Positions 52,574-62,885 are shown, numbered from the stretch's first letter. The stretch is DNA of 64,000 bases from Nocardia speluncae NBRC 108251 (GCF_001613245.1 NZ_BDBZ01000003.1:44074-108073), one strand, 5' to 3'. Notes: a model not told the origin generated them from the sequence alone. Numbers and translations: made by a program.

Positions 52574-53044
52574 ATGAGCGAAACAGTGAATCCGATTCCC
52601 GAGGGCTACCACTCGATTACCGTGTTCATCGCGGTCCCCGACGGGAATGCCGCCATCGACTTCTACCGCACCGTCTTCGGTGCCGAGGTGATCTCCCGCA
52701 ACGATATGCCCGACGGGCAGCCGGCCCATGCCGAACTGAAGATCGGCGATTCCACGATCCAGCTGGGTATGCCGGTTCCGGAGCAGAATGTGCTGGCCCC
52801 CACCGGTGAATGGGTGCACACCTCGCTGGTGCACTACTGCCCGGATGTCGATGCCGTGATCGCCCGCGCCCGCGACCACGGCGCGAAGGTCGCCGAAGAT
52901 CCGGCCACCTTCGTCACCGGCGACCGCTATGGGGCCCTGCTGGACCCGTTCGGCCACCGCTGGGTGGTGATGACCCGCGTGGAAGATGTCTCCCGCGAGG
53001 AGGCCGAGCGCCGGATCGACGAATGGATGGCCACCCAGGGCTGA
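52574..53044 (+). CDS. VOC-family (glyoxalase/PhnB-like) protein
   Basis: A 156-residue protein of the vicinal-oxygen-chelate fold, PhnB-type: ITVFIAVPDGNAAIDFYRTV, FGAEVISRNDMPDGQPAHAE, LKIGDSTIQLG and the terminal LLDPFGHRWVVMTRVEDVS. Metal ligand positions are only partly recognisable, as usual in this group. ATG 52574 starts the conserved domain. Function unknown. Confidence 0.85.
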   Translation: MSETVNPIPEGYHSITVFIAVPDGNAAIDFYRTVFGAEVISRNDMPDGQPAHAELKIGDSTIQLGMPVPEQNVLAPTGEWVHTSLVHYCPDVDAVIARARDHGAKVAEDPATFVTGDRYGALLDPFGHRWVVMTRVEDVSREEAERRIDEWMATQG

Positions 53045-53067
53045 CCGTCCGCGGCAACGCGACCGGG

Positions 53068-55260
53068 TCACTTCAATCCGGCCGCATCCATACCGCGCAG
53101 CTCCTTCTTCAGGTCGGCGATTTCGTCGCGGAGCCGGCCCGCGAGCTCGAACTGCAGTTCGCGGGCCGCGTTCATCATCTGATCGGTGAGCTCGGCCACC
53201 AGATCGGCCAGTTCGGCCCGCGGCATCGACTTGATATCGCGGCCCTCCACGATGCCCGCGCTCACCGCCCGTCCCGGTTCCCCCTGCGCCCGCCGGCCGC
53301 GGCTGGCGTTACGACCGGATCCGCCCACCGCGACCTCGTCGTCGGCTTCGGAATAGACCTGATCGAGGATATCGGCGATCTTCTTTCGCAGCGGTTGCGG
53401 ATCAATTCCCATTTCCGCGTTGTAGGCGAGCTGTTTGGCCCGGCGGCGTTCGGTTTCGTCGATCGCGTTCCGCATCGAATCGGTGATCTTGTCCGCGTAC
53501 ATGTGTACCTCGCCCGAGACGTTGCGGGCTGCACGGCCGATGGTCTGGATAAGGCTTTTGGTGCTGCGCAGGAACCCTTCCTTATCGGCATCGAGAATGG
53601 CCACCAGCGAAACCTCCGGCAGGTCCAGGCCCTCACGCAGCAAGTTGATACCGACCAGCACGTCGTACTCGCCGAGCCGCAGCTGACGCAGCAACTCGAC
53701 ACGGCGCAGGGTGTCGATCTCGGAATGCAGGTATCGCACGCGCAGGCCCAGCCCGAGCAGGTAGTCGGTGAGATCCTCGGCCATCTTCTTGGTGAGCGTG
53801 GTGACCAGTACTCGCTCGTCCCGTTCGATCCGCTGCCGGACCTCGTGCACCAGATCGTCGATCTGACCCTTGGTGGGTTTGACCACCACCTGCGGATCGA
53901 CCAGGCCGGTCGGGCGGATGACCTGTTCGACCACCTCACCACCGACGCGGCCGAGCTCGTAATCGCCCGGGGTGGCCGACAGGTACACGGCCTGACCGAT
54001 ACGTTCGGCGAACTCCTCCCACGTCAACGGCCGGTTGTCCACTGCCGAGGGCAGCCGGAACCCGTATTCGACGAGATTGCGCTTGCGCGACATATCCCCT
54101 TCGTACATCCCGCCGATCTGCGGCACCGTGACATGGGATTCGTCGATGACCAGCAGAAAATCGTCGGGGAAATAATCGAGCAGAGTGGCCGGCGCCGAAC
54201 CCGCGGGCCGCCCGTCGATATGGCGTGAATAATTCTCGATCCCCGAGCAGAAGCCGACCTGCCGGATCATTTCCAGGTCGTATTGGGTGCGCATCCGCAA
54301 CCGCTGCGCTTCGAGCAGTTTGCCTTTGCCTTCCAGTTCGGCCAGGCGTTGTTCGAGCTCGGCCTCGATATCGGTGACCGCCCGCGCCATCCGGTCCGGA
54401 CCGGCCACATAGTGGGTGGCCGGGAAGATCCGCACCATATCGACCTTGCGCACCACATCCCCGGTGAGCGGGTGCAGGTAATAGAGTTCTTCGATTTCGT
54501 CGCCGAAGAACTCGATCCGCACCGCCAGTTCCTCATAGGACGGGATGATCTCGACGGTATCGCCGCGCACCCGGAACGACCCCCTGGTGAAGGCCATATC
54601 GTTGCGCGTGTACTGGACGTCGACCAGCATGCGCAGAAAGGCGTCGCGGTCGACCTCCGCGCCCACCTCCAGCAGCACCGAGCGATCCAGATACGACTGC
54701 GGGGTGCCCAGGCCGTAGATACACGACACCGAGGCCACCACCACCACATCGCGCCGGGACAGCAGCGCGGAGGTGGCCGAATGGCGCAGCCGCTCCACGT
54801 CGTCGTTGATCGAGCTGTCCTTCTCGATATAGGTATCGGTCTGCGCGATATACGCCTCGGGCTGGTAGTAGTCGTAATAGGAGACGAAATACTCCACCGC
54901 GTTGTGCGGGAACATTTCGCGGAGCTCGTTGGCCAGCTGCGCCGCGAGGGTTTTGTTCGGGGCCATCACCAGCGTGGGCCGCTGCAACCGCTCGATGAGC
55001 CAGGCCGTGGTGGCCGATTTACCGGTACCGGTGGCGCCCAGCAGCACCACATCGGGTTCCCCGGCAGTGATGCGGCGTTCCAGCTCCTCGATCGCGGCCG
55101 GCTGATCGCCGGCGGGCCGATGTGGACTGACGACCTCGAACTGCCCGCCTGTCCGTTCGATCTCCCCGACCGGGCGGAATTCCGATTTCGCCAGGGGAGT
55201 TTGCCCGTCGGCCTCGGTTCCGCTGACGCCGGCCGCACGGAGTTCGGTTGCGAATGCCAT
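53068..55260 (-). CDS. uvrB: Excinuclease ABC subunit B
   Basis: 730 residues. UvrB verifies lesions handed over by UvrA and recruits UvrC. Walker A GATGTGKS at 75-82, beta-hairpin region [20 protein letters not shown], helicase motifs with VVIDESH-like [27 protein letters not shown] and a C-terminal UVR domain ([20 protein letters not shown]). The N-terminus is about 30 residues longer than in E. coli ([20 protein letters not shown]) as in other nocardiae. No SOS box seen upstream. Confidence 0.98.
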   Translation of the reverse strand: MAFATELRAAGVSGTEADGQTPLAKSEFRPVGEIERTGGQFEVVSPHRPAGDQPAAIEELERRITAGEPDVVLLGATGTGKSATTAWLIERLQRPTLVMAPNKTLAAQLANELREMFPHNAVEYFVSYYDYYQPEAYIAQTDTYIEKDSSINDDVERLRHSATSALLSRRDVVVVASVSCIYGLGTPQSYLDRSVLLEVGAEVDRDAFLRMLVDVQYTRNDMAFTRGSFRVRGDTVEIIPSYEELAVRIEFFGDEIEELYYLHPLTGDVVRKVDMVRIFPATHYVAGPDRMARAVTDIEAELEQRLAELEGKGKLLEAQRLRMRTQYDLEMIRQVGFCSGIENYSRHIDGRPAGSAPATLLDYFPDDFLLVIDESHVTVPQIGGMYEGDMSRKRNLVEYGFRLPSAVDNRPLTWEEFAERIGQAVYLSATPGDYELGRVGGEVVEQVIRPTGLVDPQVVVKPTKGQIDDLVHEVRQRIERDERVLVTTLTKKMAEDLTDYLLGLGLRVRYLHSEIDTLRRVELLRQLRLGEYDVLVGINLLREGLDLPEVSLVAILDADKEGFLRSTKSLIQTIGRAARNVSGEVHMYADKITDSMRNAIDETERRRAKQLAYNAEMGIDPQPLRKKIADILDQVYSEADDEVAVGGSGRNASRGRRAQGEPGRAVSAGIVEGRDIKSMPRAELADLVAELTDQMMNAARELQFELAGRLRDEIADLKKELRGMDAAGLK

Positions 55261-55394
55261 GACCCCACACTATGCCCGCCCACCGACACGATTCCGGTCT
55301 CCACCACGGCGGCAGGCACGCCGCCCGGCAACCGGCGGTCCCGCCGGGCACGGCACCGAGCACATCACCGGCGTCCTGGGTAGATTCGGCAACT

Positions 55395-55919
55395 GTGACC
55401 AAGGCAGCCAGTGTGCACGTCCACCGGCCGAAGGTGGAGTACTTCGATATCGCGGAACTGACCAATACCGATCCGAAGGGGTTCATCCGCACGGTCGAGC
55501 GCTATCACCTCGAACCGTGGGGCCTGTACATGGCCCGCAGCGCCGACCACCCCCAGTTCCACTACCTCGAATCCTGGCTGCTGCCCGCGCTCGGTATACG
55601 TGCGACGGTGTTCCACTTCCATCCCGCACATATGCGCGACCAGGACTATTACATCGATATCGGAGAGTTCGGCGAGTTCGAACCGAAACGCTGGCGATCG
55701 GTCGACCACTATCTGGATCTGGTGGTCCGGACGGGCCGCGAAACCCAACTGCTGGACGTCGACGAACTCCTGGCAGCCCACGCAACCCACCTGATCGACG
55801 CGGCTATCGCCGAGCAGGCCGTGGCGACTGCCACCCGCGCCATCGACGGTATCGCAGCCCACGGTCATGACTTCCTGGCCTGGACTGCGTCCCTGGACAT
55901 GCCGCTCACCTGGATGTGA
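55395..55919 (+). CDS. DUF402 protein
   Basis: A protein of 174 residues with the DUF402 barrel: VHVHRPKVEYFDIAELTNTD at the N-terminus, YMARSADHPQFHYLESWLLP, VFHFHPAHMRDQDYYIDIGE and TQLLDVDELLAAHATHLIDA. Some family members are nucleoside diphosphatases. GTG 55395 fits the domain start. It corresponds to Rv1632c in the M. tuberculosis order and is divergent from uvrB. Confidence 0.88.
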   Translation: MTKAASVHVHRPKVEYFDIAELTNTDPKGFIRTVERYHLEPWGLYMARSADHPQFHYLESWLLPALGIRATVFHFHPAHMRDQDYYIDIGEFGEFEPKRWRSVDHYLDLVVRTGRETQLLDVDELLAAHATHLIDAAIAEQAVATATRAIDGIAAHGHDFLAWTASLDMPLTWM

Positions 55920-56043
55920 CGCTCCCTTTCCGGCACCGGCCGATAAGCCGAGGTGTCCGCGAGAACGGCCGCCCGGCGGTTCCCGGACGGCGGGGGCTGG
56001 ACGACGCCTCGTCACCGCGGTGCTCGGCACACCGGTCGGTCCA

Positions 56044-57225
56044 TCACTCCGGTTGCTCTGGCTTCCGGTGGGCCAGCCGCCGGGACACTCCGGTCAGCCA
56101 CGGCTCACACACCGCGGCGTAGGCCGCCCACGCCTCGTCGCCGCCGAGGCGCGCGGCTTCGTTCGCTGCCGTACGGATCACCTCGGTGTACTCGGCGCGG
56201 GCTTGCTCATCGGCGCGCAACCAGTCGCGAAATGCCATGGCGAACTCCTGGTCCGGGCTGCCCGCCACACTCAGCTGCACGAATGCGGGACGGCCGGGAT
56301 CGGCGCTGCCGTGCCTCCGAGGCTCGGTGAGCCCCGCACCGGGCGCAGGTTCGTGGGCCGATGCCGAAAGCTCCGGGAATCCGGCACCGGCCAGAGCGTC
56401 CCGGATACCCTCGGCGCCGGCCCGGTCGGCGACCGTGATCTGTACCTCGAGCACATCCGGCGCGGGCAGATCCGGCACCGCGGTGGCGCCGATATGATCC
56501 ACCCGGACGGCGGCCGCGCCCGCCGCAACCTGTAACCGCGCGATCAGCCGCTGGGCCTGCGCGGCCCACTCCGGCCTGGCTTCCACGATGCCGAACTCGG
56601 GTCGCACCGCGGTACCCGCGCGCATATTCGCTTCGAACGGCACCAGCCGCTGCTCCCACAGCCGCGCGACCTCGGCTTCGACCGCACCCTCGGCACCGTT
56701 GTTGTCCAGCAGCACATCGGCGGCGGCGTAACGCTGTTCGTCGGTGGCCTGCGCCGCGATCCGGGCGCGGGCGTCGGCCTCGTCCACGCCGCGGAATTCG
56801 ACCAGACGCCGCAGCCGGGTTTCGGTGGCCGCGTCCACGACCAGCACCAAGTTCACAAACGGTGCCATATTGTTTTCCACCAGCAATGGAACATCCTGCA
56901 CCACAATGGCATCCGGTGCGGCAGCGGCGAGCAACTCGGCGGTGCGCTGCCCCACCAGGGGGTGGGTGATGGAATTCAGGGTCGCGCGGGATTCGTCGTC
57001 GCGGAACGCCTTGGCAGCAAGCGCCGGCCGGTCGAGACTTCCGTCGGCAGCCAGGATATCCGCACCGAATGCCTCGACGAGGGCGGCCAGTCCGGGAGTT
57101 CCGGGGGCCACTACCTCCCGTGCGATCACGTCGGAGTCGATGATCACCGCCCCACGCTCGGCGAGTGCCCGCGCGACGGTCGATTTGCCCGCGCCCATAC
57201 CTCCGGTGAGGCCGATTCGTAACAT
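56044..57225 (-). CDS. coaE: Dephospho-CoA kinase fused to GrpB-like (UPF0157) domain
   Basis: A protein of 393 residues. The N-terminal 200 are dephospho-CoA kinase, the last CoA step: P-loop [45 protein letters not shown]. The C-terminal half is a UPF0157/GrpB nucleotidyltransferase-like domain ([40 protein letters not shown]). The same fusion is found in Rv1631 of M. tuberculosis. The second domain has a role in chaperoning or activating the first in mycobacteria, as reported. Confidence 0.95.
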   Translation of the reverse strand: MLRIGLTGGMGAGKSTVARALAERGAVIIDSDVIAREVVAPGTPGLAALVEAFGADILAADGSLDRPALAAKAFRDDESRATLNSITHPLVGQRTAELLAAAAPDAIVVQDVPLLVENNMAPFVNLVLVVDAATETRLRRLVEFRGVDEADARARIAAQATDEQRYAAADVLLDNNGAEGAVEAEVARLWEQRLVPFEANMRAGTAVRPEFGIVEARPEWAAQAQRLIARLQVAAGAAAVRVDHIGATAVPDLPAPDVLEVQITVADRAGAEGIRDALAGAGFPELSASAHEPAPGAGLTEPRRHGSADPGRPAFVQLSVAGSPDQEFAMAFRDWLRADEQARAEYTEVIRTAANEAARLGGDEAWAAYAAVCEPWLTGVSRRLAHRKPEQPE

Positions 57226-57419
57226 TGGCTCAGTTTCGCATCCGCGGCACGAACCGTGCCGAACAGGTCGTGCCCCGGCCGCTGCCCGACACGCCCGCGG
57301 GCGCCCGATCCGGAAATGTCCGGACCATGAGATTCACTCGGATAATCTGCGCTTGCCGCAATATCGATGGGAATTGCCTTTTTCCGATAGCACTTGTTAC
57401 GACAAGCAAAGGAAAGAGT

Positions 57420-57638
57420 ATGCGCACCAGAGAAAACCGTACAGGCCGCCACCGGCTGGGTTCGGCGGGTCGCGTGCATTGCATTATTATTCCGGCTGTC
57501 GCGAGATATCTGCGCGAACACCAGCGTTCGTGGTTCACCGTATTCACGGTTCCGGCGCAACACAGTTTCGCCGCCAAACGCCACCGCCCCTTCGTACCCC
57601 GGGTACGCATGCGCTGGGTTCCCGTGCCCGCCGGTTGA
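57420..57638 (+). CDS. Possible small Arg-rich ORF
   Basis: ATG 57420 with AAGGAAAGAG in front encodes 72 residues rich in Arg (MRTRENRTGRHRLGSAGRVH). It lies in a locally AT-richer stretch and is followed by two terminators. Composition is ambiguous and no family is recognised, so it may be spurious or a short regulatory ORF. Confidence 0.3.
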   Translation: MRTRENRTGRHRLGSAGRVHCIIIPAVARYLREHQRSWFTVFTVPAQHSFAAKRHRPFVPRVRMRWVPVPAG

Positions 57639-57649
57639 TACCACCCCGG

Positions 57650-57684
57650 ACAAACGGCCCGGCACCTGGTGCCGGGCCGTTTGT
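57650..57684. terminator. Strong bidirectional hairpin
   Basis: An almost perfect inverted repeat, ACAAACGGCCCGGCACC / GGTGCCGGGCCGTTTGT, with a single-base loop region. T-rich on both flanks. It fits termination of either the small plus-strand ORF or readthrough from rpsA. Confidence 0.75.
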
Positions 57685-57752
57685 CGATAAGTGACCGCGG
57701 GAGTCGAACTACCGCTACGCACCCCGTCGATCGTTCACCATGGCACCGATAG

Positions 57753-57789
57753 CGAAGACCCCCGGTTCGCAGTGAACCGGGGGTCTTCG
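57753..57789. terminator. Terminator after rpsA
   Basis: Sixteen-bp arms, CGAAGACCCCCGGTTC / GAACCGGGGGTCTTCG, with a 5-base loop, end 30 bp beyond the rpsA stop. The plus-strand flank continues TTTGTCTCTT. Confidence 0.8.
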
Positions 57790-57819
57790 TTTGTCTCTTC
57801 GAGGCTACCCGAGGGCGCC

Positions 57820-59280
57820 TCAGGCGTTACCGGAGAGCTTCTCCCGCAGGGCCGCGAGCTGCGCATCGCTGGCCAGCGAACCACCCGACTCCGCGGGAGC
57901 GCTGGACTGCGCGCCGCTCTCGGAGGAGTAGTTCGACGAACCGCTGCCGTTGACGGCCTCGGCCGCGGCGTCGGCCGCCATTTTCTCCATCTGAGCGGTG
58001 TGCATCTTGTGCCGGCGCTCCGCCTCGGCGTAGCGGCCTTCCCACTCTTCGCGCTGCTTGTCGAAGCCCTCGAGCCATTCGTTGGTCTCGGGATCGAAGC
58101 CCTCGGGGAAGATGTAGTTGCCCTGCTCGTCGTAGCTGTCGGCCATGCCGTACTTCGACGGATCGAACTCGGAGCTGTAGTCCTCGTTGGCCTGCTTGAG
58201 GCTCAGCGAGATCCGGCGACGCTCCAGGTCGATATCGATGACCTTGACCATCGCGTCGTCGCCCACGACCACGACCTGGTCCGGGACCTCCACGTGGCGC
58301 TCGGCCAGCTCGGAGATGTGCACCAGGCCCTCGATGCCCTCCTCGACGCGGACGAACGCGCCGAACGGGACGAGCTTGGTGACCTTGCCCGGCACGATCT
58401 GGCCGATGGCGTGGGTGCGGGCGAACTGCCGCCACGGATCTTCCTGGGTGGCCTTCAGCGACAGCGAGACACGCTCGCGGTCCAGGTCGACATCGAGGAC
58501 CTCGACGGTGACCTCGTTGCCCACCTCGACCACCTCGGACGGGTGATCGATGTGCTTCCAGGACAGCTCGGAGACGTGCACCAGACCGTCGACACCGCCG
58601 AGATCGACGAAGGCGCCGAAGTTGACGATGGAGGAGACCACACCCTTGCGGACCTGGCCCTTCTGCAGCTGGTGCAGGAATTCGCTGCGTACCTCGGACT
58701 GGGTCTGCTCCAGCCAGGCGCGCCGCGACAGAACCACGTTGTTGCGGTTCTTGTCCAGCTCGATGATCTTGGCCTCGATCTCCTTGCCGACGTACGGCTG
58801 TAGATCGCGGACGCGGCGCATCTCGACCAGCGATGCGGGCAGGAAGCCGCGCAGACCGATATCGAGAATCAGACCGCCCTTGACGACCTCGATCACGGTG
58901 CCGCGAACGGCCTCGTCCTTCTCCTTGAGCTCCTCGATCGTGCCCCAGGCGCGCTCGTACTGAGCCCGCTTCTTGGACAGGATCAGGCGACCCTCTTTGT
59001 CCTCCTTGGTGAGGACAAGAGCCTCCACCTCATCGCCCACGGAAACGACCTCGTTCGGGTCGACATCGTGCTTGATGGAGAGCTCGCGAGACGGGATGAC
59101 GCCTTCGGTCTTGTAACCGATGTCGAGCAGGACCTCGTCGCGGTCGACTTTGACGATGGTTCCTTCGACGATATCGCCGTCGTTGAAGTACTTGATCGTG
59201 GCGTCGATGGCGGCGAGGAAATCCTCGGCGGAGCCGATATCGTTGACGGCTACCTGCGGCGAGGTGACGGTGGTGGGCAT
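57820..59280 (-). CDS. rpsA: Ribosomal protein S1
   Basis: 486 residues. S1 brings mRNA to the 30S subunit. Four S1 OB-folds: about 35-105 (GDIVEGTIVKVDRDEVLLDI), 120-188 (VRGTVIEVVKGGLILDIGLR), 205-275 (KGVVSSIVNFGAFVDLGGVD) and 290-360 (VPGKVTKLVPFGAFVRVEEG). The C-terminal 125 residues are acidic then Ser/Ala-rich (SGSSNYSSESGAQSSAPAES), the shape of actinobacterial S1 proteins, in which the tail has been discussed as a pyrazinoic acid contact in M. tuberculosis. ATG 59280 gives the conserved MPTTVTSPQVAVND start; ATG 59322 is in frame upstream. Confidence 0.97.
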   Translation of the reverse strand: MPTTVTSPQVAVNDIGSAEDFLAAIDATIKYFNDGDIVEGTIVKVDRDEVLLDIGYKTEGVIPSRELSIKHDVDPNEVVSVGDEVEALVLTKEDKEGRLILSKKRAQYERAWGTIEELKEKDEAVRGTVIEVVKGGLILDIGLRGFLPASLVEMRRVRDLQPYVGKEIEAKIIELDKNRNNVVLSRRAWLEQTQSEVRSEFLHQLQKGQVRKGVVSSIVNFGAFVDLGGVDGLVHVSELSWKHIDHPSEVVEVGNEVTVEVLDVDLDRERVSLSLKATQEDPWRQFARTHAIGQIVPGKVTKLVPFGAFVRVEEGIEGLVHISELAERHVEVPDQVVVVGDDAMVKVIDIDLERRRISLSLKQANEDYSSEFDPSKYGMADSYDEQGNYIFPEGFDPETNEWLEGFDKQREEWEGRYAEAERRHKMHTAQMEKMAADAAAEAVNGSGSSNYSSESGAQSSAPAESGGSLASDAQLAALREKLSGNA

Positions 59281-59447
59281 GTGGCGGTTTGCTCCGGACG
59301 GATTGTGATCGGTTGCGGACATTGAGACTTTCGGTACGCTGCGATACACCCAGCTGCTCCGGGTGTGATCACTTGCGGGTTCAGCGTACGCGACCCGTAT
59401 CCGGCCGGGCAAACGACCCCCCGCTGCGGATCTATAAGCTTCGCGTC

Positions 59448-60308
59448 GTGTCCGACGACCTTGCTCGAGATCGCCACGCTCAGGCCAACGCACTACTGGG
59501 AACCACGGGTGCCGCACGCTCACGAGTCGATTCGAGAGAAAGTGAACGAGCGAGCCGGCGCTGGTGGGATGCCGACGCCGGCCAGTACCACGATACCCAT
59601 GGAGAGTTCCTGGGCACCGCTAGTCCGGGGGGTGAGTTCGTGTGGTGCCCGGAGGGCCTGCACGAGGGCGATATGCGGCTGCTCGGCGAGATCGCCGGGA
59701 AGCGGATCCTCGAACTCGGCTGCGGTTCGGCACCGTGCGCACGCTGGCTTGCCGGCCAGGGCGCCCATCCGGTCGGCCTGGATCTATCGATGGGGATGTT
59801 GTCGCGGGGGCTTGCCGCCATGGAGCAGGGCGGCCCCGGGGTCCCGCTGATCCAGGCGGGTGCAGAGGATTTGCCGTTCGCGGACGAATGCTTCGATCTG
59901 GCGTGTTCGGCCTTCGGTGCCGTGCCGTTCGTCGCCGATTCCGCGCGGGTCATGCGCGAGGTCGCCCGGGTGCTGCGGCCCGGCGGCCGCTGGGTTTTCG
60001 CGGTGAACCATCCGATGCGCTGGATCTTCCGCGACGACCCGGGACCGGACGGCCTCGAGGCCGTACTCCCGTATTTCGACCGCACCCCGTACACCGAATT
60101 CGACGGCGACGGCCGCTGCACCTATGTGGAGCACCATCGGACAATCGGCGATCGCGTCCGGGAAATCGTGGGCGCGGGATTGGTGCTCGACGATATCGTC
60201 GAGCCCGATTGGCCGGAATGGCTCGACCGGGAATGGGGGCAGTGGAGCCCGTTGCGGGGACAACTATTCCCGGGTACGGCCATATTCGTCAGTCATAAAC
60301 CGGAATAG
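59448..60308 (+). CDS. SAM-dependent methyltransferase
   Basis: A protein of 286 residues of class I methyltransferase fold: RILELGCGSAPCARWLAGQG (motif I), GLDLSMGMLSRG, DLACSAFGAVPFVADSARVM and MREVARVLRPGGRWVFAVNH. The substrate is unknown; the pattern RWWDADAGQYHDTHGEFLG is common to a conserved actinobacterial group near rpsA/coaE. GTG 59448 chosen for the conserved start. Divergent from rpsA. Confidence 0.87.
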   Translation: MSDDLARDRHAQANALLGTTGAARSRVDSRESERASRRWWDADAGQYHDTHGEFLGTASPGGEFVWCPEGLHEGDMRLLGEIAGKRILELGCGSAPCARWLAGQGAHPVGLDLSMGMLSRGLAAMEQGGPGVPLIQAGAEDLPFADECFDLACSAFGAVPFVADSARVMREVARVLRPGGRWVFAVNHPMRWIFRDDPGPDGLEAVLPYFDRTPYTEFDGDGRCTYVEHHRTIGDRVREIVGAGLVLDDIVEPDWPEWLDREWGQWSPLRGQLFPGTAIFVSHKPE

Positions 60309-60378
60309 CCGGCCGGCCGCACAGAAAAGCATCCCCCGGGCCGCGGTGACCGCGGACCCGGAGGATGGGAGGAACTGT

Positions 60379-60552
60379 TCAGGAGTCGTCGCTGCGGGAA
60401 GCCCGCGGTGAACGGCCGGCCTGGTCGAGAGCGCGCCGGAGCGCGAACTCGATCTGCGCGTTGACGCTGCGCAGATCGTCGGCCGCCCATTTCGCCACCG
60501 CGTCGTATACCGCCGGGTCGAGCCGGAGCAGGACCTTCTTGCGTTCGGCCAT
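60379..60552 (-). CDS. Ribbon-helix-helix protein coupled to SPFH gene
   Basis: A protein of 57 residues: MAERKKVLLRLDPAVYDAVA, then KWAADDLRSVNAQIEFALRR, a ribbon-helix-helix fold of the Arc/MetJ type (R-x-L strand, then helix with SVNAQIEFALRRAL). Such small proteins are DNA-binding repressors or antitoxins. The ATG overlaps the SPFH stop (TGATG), so they are translated together; the pair recurs in actinobacteria. Confidence 0.78.
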   Translation of the reverse strand: MAERKKVLLRLDPAVYDAVAKWAADDLRSVNAQIEFALRRALDQAGRSPRASRSDDS

Positions 60553-61436
60553 CAGCTGTACAGCGATCCCGAATTGACCACGGGCTGCACCGGCCGGTCC
60601 CCGCACAGCACCACCAGCAGGTTCGACACCATGGTGGCCTTACGCTCCTCGTCCAGCTCGACCATTCCCTCGGCGGTGAGACGTTCCAGTGCCAGCCCGA
60701 CCATGCCCACCGCACCCTCCACGATCCGGGTACGCGCGGCGACCACCTGGTTCGCCTGCTGGCGAACCAGCATCGCCTGCGCAATCTCGGGCGCGTAGGC
60801 GAGGTGGGTGATCCGCGCCTCGATGACCTCGATGCCGGCGGTTCCGGTGCGATCACGTAGTTCGACGGTGAGCTCCTCGGCGACCTCGGCACCGTCGCGC
60901 AGGCTGGTGCGGTCGTCGTCGTGGGCGTCGTAGGGATGAGTGGTGGCCAGATGCCGGACCGCGGCCTCGGACTGCGTCTCCACATATTCTTCGTAGTCGT
61001 CCACGGCGAACGCGGCCTTGAAGCTGTCGACCACCTTGTAGACCACCACCGCGGCGATCTCCACCGGGTTACCGTCGGCGTCGTTGACTTTCAACTTCTG
61101 CGTTTCGAAGTTGCGGACCCGCAGGGAGATACTGCGCCGGTCGGTCAGCGGGAGGACCGAGAAGAAACCGGGATCGCTCACCGACCCGATATAGCGGCCG
61201 AAGAACTGGACGACCTTGGCCTCGTTGGGGTTCACCACTGTCAGCCCGGTGATCCCGAGAAATAGCAGTACAGCGACCACGCAGGCGATGATCGCCCCGG
61301 CCAGCGCGGCGGCGTTCTGGTTCTGCCCGAAGGCGATGAAACCGGCCACTGCCACGGCCGCCAGCGCGATCGTGAGAACCAGCCAGATCAGCAACACCAC
61401 GAACCCGTTGACCCGTGCGGCGTCCCGGAACTTCAT
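60552..61436 (-). CDS. SPFH/band 7 (stomatin-flotillin-like) membrane protein
   Basis: A 294-residue protein. Two N-terminal membrane helices (about 8-35 and 41-68: FVVLLIWLVLTIALAAVAVA, GAIIACVVAVLLFLGITGLT) precede an SPFH domain (NPNEAKVVQFFGRYIGSVSD, then ISLRVRNFETQKLKVNDADG, EIAAVVVYKVVDSFKAAFAV, ARITHLAYAPEIAQAMLVRQ). These proteins form large membrane rings that organise lipids or proteases. The start has GGGAGGA upstream, next to a perfect palindrome. Coupled with an RHH protein. Confidence 0.9.
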   Translation of the reverse strand: MKFRDAARVNGFVVLLIWLVLTIALAAVAVAGFIAFGQNQNAAALAGAIIACVVAVLLFLGITGLTVVNPNEAKVVQFFGRYIGSVSDPGFFSVLPLTDRRSISLRVRNFETQKLKVNDADGNPVEIAAVVVYKVVDSFKAAFAVDDYEEYVETQSEAAVRHLATTHPYDAHDDDRTSLRDGAEVAEELTVELRDRTGTAGIEVIEARITHLAYAPEIAQAMLVRQQANQVVAARTRIVEGAVGMVGLALERLTAEGMVELDEERKATMVSNLLVVLCGDRPVQPVVNSGSLYS

Positions 61437-61455
61437 GACATCCTCCCTCTATCAA

Positions 61456-61467
61456 AGTGATATCACT
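61456..61467. promoter_or_regulatory. Palindrome in front of SPFH gene
   Basis: AGTGATATCACT, a perfect 12-bp palindrome, lies 20 bp upstream of the SPFH ATG. Position between promoter and ribosome binding site suggests an operator, possibly bound by the coupled ribbon-helix-helix protein. Confidence 0.55.
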
Positions 61468-61688
61468 AAGATAGCAACAAGCCATCCGATCGACAAGCAA
61501 GCGGCGCGCGGGACCGGTACCCGAGAACCGGCACAACACCGGATCGACCACTCGCCCGAACCTCGACACCACCACCTGGCGCGTCGACAGCGGGGCGCTT
61601 TCGCCGGCGCGGGACGGCACCACCCCGGCGGGCCGACACCCACCGGCCGGTCCGAGCCCGGATGACGCATTCCTGCGACGATGGCCGC

Positions 61689-62774
61689 ATGGACGGGACG
61701 GTATCGGGGCAGCGGCTGCGACTGGGCCTCGTCTACGGCGACGGCATCGGACCGGAAGTGGTGGGTTCGGCGCGGCAGGTGGCGAACGAGGCGCTGGCGG
61801 CCGCCGGATGCCCCGCCACGGAATGGGTCACGCTGCCGATGGGCCGGCGGGCGATCGACGAATTCGGCACGGCGCTACCGGAATCCACTCTCGAAGGCTT
61901 GGCCGACACCGACGGATGGATCCTCGGACCGCACGACAACGCGTCCTATCCCCCGCAGCACCGCATCGCCCCGGGCGGCGCGATCCGCCGCCATTTCGGC
62001 CTGTACGCCAATATCCGTCCGGCGCAGGCGTTTCCCGGAATTCGTGCGGTCACGCCGGATATCGATCTGGTGATCGTGCGGGAGAACAGCGAAGGGTTCT
62101 ACGCAGACCGGAACATGGCCGTAGGGTCCGGCGAGTTCTGTCCCACCCCGGATATCGCGCTGTCGGTCGGCCTCGTGACCCGCACGGCGAGCGAGCGGAT
62201 CGCGCATGAGGCATTCCGGCTCGCCGCCACCCGGCGTGGCCGGGTGACAATCGTGCACAAGGCGAATGTGCTGCCGCTGACGATGGGCCTGTTCCGGGAT
62301 TCCTGTTACACGGTGGCGGGCGAGTACCCCGGGGTCACGGTGGACGACGAACACGTCGACGCGACGGCCGCCCATCTGGTCCGCGCCCCCGGCGATTACG
62401 ACGTCATCGTCACCGAGAACCTGTTCGGCGATATCCTCTCCGACCTCGCCGCCCAGCTGGGCGGATCGCTGGGTACGGCGGCCTCGCTGAACTGCTCGGG
62501 CACTCGCGCAATGGCGCAGGCGGTCCACGGCGCGGCACCGGAGCTGGCGGGCCGCAACCGGGCGAACCCGGTAGCCCTGCACCGCTCCACGGCCATGCTC
62601 CTGCGCTGGCTCGCGCAACGCCGCGAACAATCGTGCCTGGCGTACGCGGCGGACCGGATAGATCGCGCGGTGGCCGCGACATTCGCCGCCGGTATCGCCA
62701 CCGCCGATCTCGGCGGACTGGCCTCCACCGCCGAATTCACCGAACAGGTCACCGCACGCATCCATCGCCGCTGA
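61689..62774 (+). CDS. Isocitrate/isopropylmalate dehydrogenase family protein
   Basis: A protein of 361 residues of the beta-decarboxylating dehydrogenases. YGDGIGPEVVGSARQVANEA opens the domain; RENSEGFYADRN is the substrate loop; DYDVIVTENLFGDILSDLAA and QLGGSLGTAASLNC form the metal- and nucleotide-binding end. The substrate loop does not match that of LeuB (RELTGG) and is nearer to IDH/homoisocitrate or tartrate/malate enzymes, so the substrate is open. ATG 61689 is selected; an ATG at 61681 is in another frame. Its neighbours give no pathway clue. Confidence 0.85.
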   Translation: MDGTVSGQRLRLGLVYGDGIGPEVVGSARQVANEALAAAGCPATEWVTLPMGRRAIDEFGTALPESTLEGLADTDGWILGPHDNASYPPQHRIAPGGAIRRHFGLYANIRPAQAFPGIRAVTPDIDLVIVRENSEGFYADRNMAVGSGEFCPTPDIALSVGLVTRTASERIAHEAFRLAATRRGRVTIVHKANVLPLTMGLFRDSCYTVAGEYPGVTVDDEHVDATAAHLVRAPGDYDVIVTENLFGDILSDLAAQLGGSLGTAASLNCSGTRAMAQAVHGAAPELAGRNRANPVALHRSTAMLLRWLAQRREQSCLAYAADRIDRAVAATFAAGIATADLGGLASTAEFTEQVTARIHRR

Positions 62775-62885
62775 CTGTGAACTCATCCCGGAAGCGCTGA
62801 CGTGCCGTGCCACGAATGTCAAAATGGCTCGACGGCCCACTCGAGCGGCCGGACCGATGACCGCACAACGATTGCGCCTACCACC

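Noticed and set aside
56044..57225. coaE fused to a GrpB/UPF0157 domain
   Set aside because: The fusion is the normal form in mycobacteria and relatives, so it is not a novel finding.
57685..57755. Stretch resembling a tRNA T-arm (minus strand, around GGTAGTTCGACTCCCGC)
   Set aside because: No acceptor stem, D-arm or anticodon arm could be folded around it, so it is not a tRNA gene.
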